56,008 nucleotides of DNA from an uncultured Bartonella sp. (GTDB lineage Bacteria > Pseudomonadota > Alphaproteobacteria > Rhizobiales > Rhizobiaceae): NCBI GenBank assembly GCA_945285915.1, contig CALYQL010000015.1, forward strand, positions 1 to 56,008, written 5' to 3'. Of the stretch, positions 55,370 to 56,008 are shown in pieces. The notes under the pieces were generated by a model, which was not told the origin of the DNA, ran no database searches, and saw only the letters and a list, made by a program, of their open reading frames with translations. Position 1 is the first letter of the stretch, and each line of letters begins with the position of its first letter. A program made the translations under genes and the position numbers.

Positions 55370-56008
55370 TTATTGCCGTTTTTCAGTCATAAAATAAATT
55401 ACAGCAATAATAGGTAAAACTAGACCTGTCGTTGCTGATAACGTCCAACCACCATAGCTATATGCATGTCCACCTACTGCCGAACCGAATGCACCCCCCA
55501 TAAAGAAAACAACCATATAAATACCATTCAATCGGCTTCTTAATTCAGGTGCGAGGCTATATATTACTCTTTGACCTACAACTAAATTGGTTGTAACGCC
55601 AAACTCTAAGAGAATAGCGGCTACAATAAAAAATACTATGCTCATTTTTGATCCAAATGGTGCCAAATAAGGAATTATAAAACATAGAGCCACCAAAATC
55701 ATAGATGTGATTGTCGCTCCCCGGATAAATCCGCGATCCGCAACTTTACCAGCTATGGGGGCTGCAATCACGCCTGCCGCACCTGCAAAGGAAAATAAGG
55801 CTATTTCACCTTGGGTGAAATTGTATATTGAACTCGATAAGAGCAGAGGGATAGTCGTCCAAAATAGGCTGAATGCAGCAAACAAGAAAAAATGATATAA
55901 TGAACGCCTACGCAACATAGGTGTATTTTTCCATATTGTTCCCATTGATGCCAACAAAGAAAAATAGTTGGTTTTGGTTGTGGGGGGGGGGCTTTGAGGG
56001 AGCTTGAT
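55370..56008 (-). CDS. Major facilitator superfamily transporter, C-terminal part (runs off the window)
   Basis: C-terminal half of a 12-TM MFS exporter: six hydrophobic helices after a central loop containing PMLRRRSLYHFFLF. The frame is open from the stop at 55370 to the window edge, continuing beyond the apparent TTG at 55957 as KTNYFSLLASM and through a G10 tract that reads as three prolines (SPPPTT). So it is a partial gene, not a 195-residue protein. The half seen has the typical GAAGVIAAPIAGKVADRG motif (MFS motif A of the second half). The substrate is unknown. The G10 tract could allow phase-variable expression or be an assembly error at a contig end. Confidence 0.82.
   Translation of the reverse strand: MKLPQSPPPTTKTNYFSLLASMGTIWKNTPMLRRRSLYHFFLFAAFSLFWTTIPLLLSSSIYNFTQGEIALFSFAGAAGVIAAPIAGKVADRGFIRGATITSMILVALCFIIPYLAPFGSKMSIVFFIVAAILLEFGVTTNLVVGQRVIYSLAPELRSRLNGIYMVVFFMGGAFGSAVGGHAYSYGGWTLSATTGLVLPIIAVIYFMTEKRQ
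55982..55991. repeat. G10 homopolymer tract inside the partial MFS gene
   Basis: Ten consecutive G on the plus strand (C on the coding strand), in frame as Pro codons in the central loop of the transporter. It is by far the longest G/C run noticed in the window. Confidence 0.85.

Noticed and set aside
55370-55957. A complete 195-residue transporter starting at the TTG at 55957
   Set aside because: The frame stays open to the window edge and the sequence corresponds to the C-terminal half of an MFS protein, so it is a partial gene.

Overview
This window is ordinary, densely coded chromosome from an AT-rich alphaproteobacterium of the order Rhizobiales (Hyphomicrobiales). The gene content and order (rpoA-rplQ-Deg protease-rarA, recA-alaS, ndvA, glnB-glnA, an Omp2-type porin, uvrA/ssb, gyrA-coaD-two cyclophilins-queA-tgt, icd) resemble a Brucella/Bartonella main chromosome. 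The low GC, the alphaproteobacterial LexA sites (GAAC-N7-GAAC) and an alanine at the GyrA Ser83-equivalent position point to a Bartonellaceae-like organism. The large cobalamin cluster argues against the classical blood-borne Bartonella, which as far as I recall lack B12 synthesis, and suits a relative with a larger genome, such as an insect-gut lineage. The family-level placement is inference.

Layout. 1-10 kb: the end of the ribosomal-protein/RNA polymerase operon, a 0.9 kb gene-poor gap, an HtrA/Deg periplasmic protease with rarA, an OmpA-type lipoprotein, recA under a double SOS box, and alaS. Around 10 kb there is a diverged tandem duplication with a 271 bp period; it spans the 3' end of alaS, a terminator and the 3' end of ndvA. 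10-16 kb: ndvA (cyclic beta-1,2-glucan exporter), an overlapping rluC-HAD-ATP12 operon, ohr and a secreted protein. 16-21 kb: the glnB-glnA nitrogen operon with a sigma54-like promoter, the NAD(P)HX repair enzyme and a porin. 21-34 kb: uvrA (SOS box) divergent from ssb, marC, gyrA, coaD, two cyclophilins, queA-tgt (queuosine) and a luciferase-like monooxygenase.

34.5-51.6 kb: a cobalamin cluster: cobQ, cobU, cobW, cobN, cobO, half-size EamA, TSUP (opposite strand), terB-like, cobE, cobM, cobK and cbiD (opposite strand), cobA, cobB, an MFS gene, and cobD. Late cobalt insertion (CobN, CobO, CobB, CobQ, CobK) marks the aerobic route, with CbiD in place of CobF. Several ring-contraction and methylation genes (cobG/Z, cobH, cobI, cobJ, cobL) and cobS/T, cobC and cobV are not in the window. 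No intact B12 riboswitch was found; a shortened, degenerate stretch resembling one lies in front of cobU. 51.6-56 kb: an MFS drug-type transporter, icd, a small DUF486 membrane protein, a 565 bp AT-rich gap with two strong inverted repeats, and the C-terminal part of another MFS gene that runs off the window through a G10 tract.

No CRISPR array, tRNA, rRNA, intact insertion sequence, prophage or recognisable defence system was seen. I found no clearly new system. The most notable observations are the 271 bp duplication, the degenerate riboswitch in front of cobU, the double recA SOS box, the loss of zinc ligands in Tgt, and the in-frame G10 tract.
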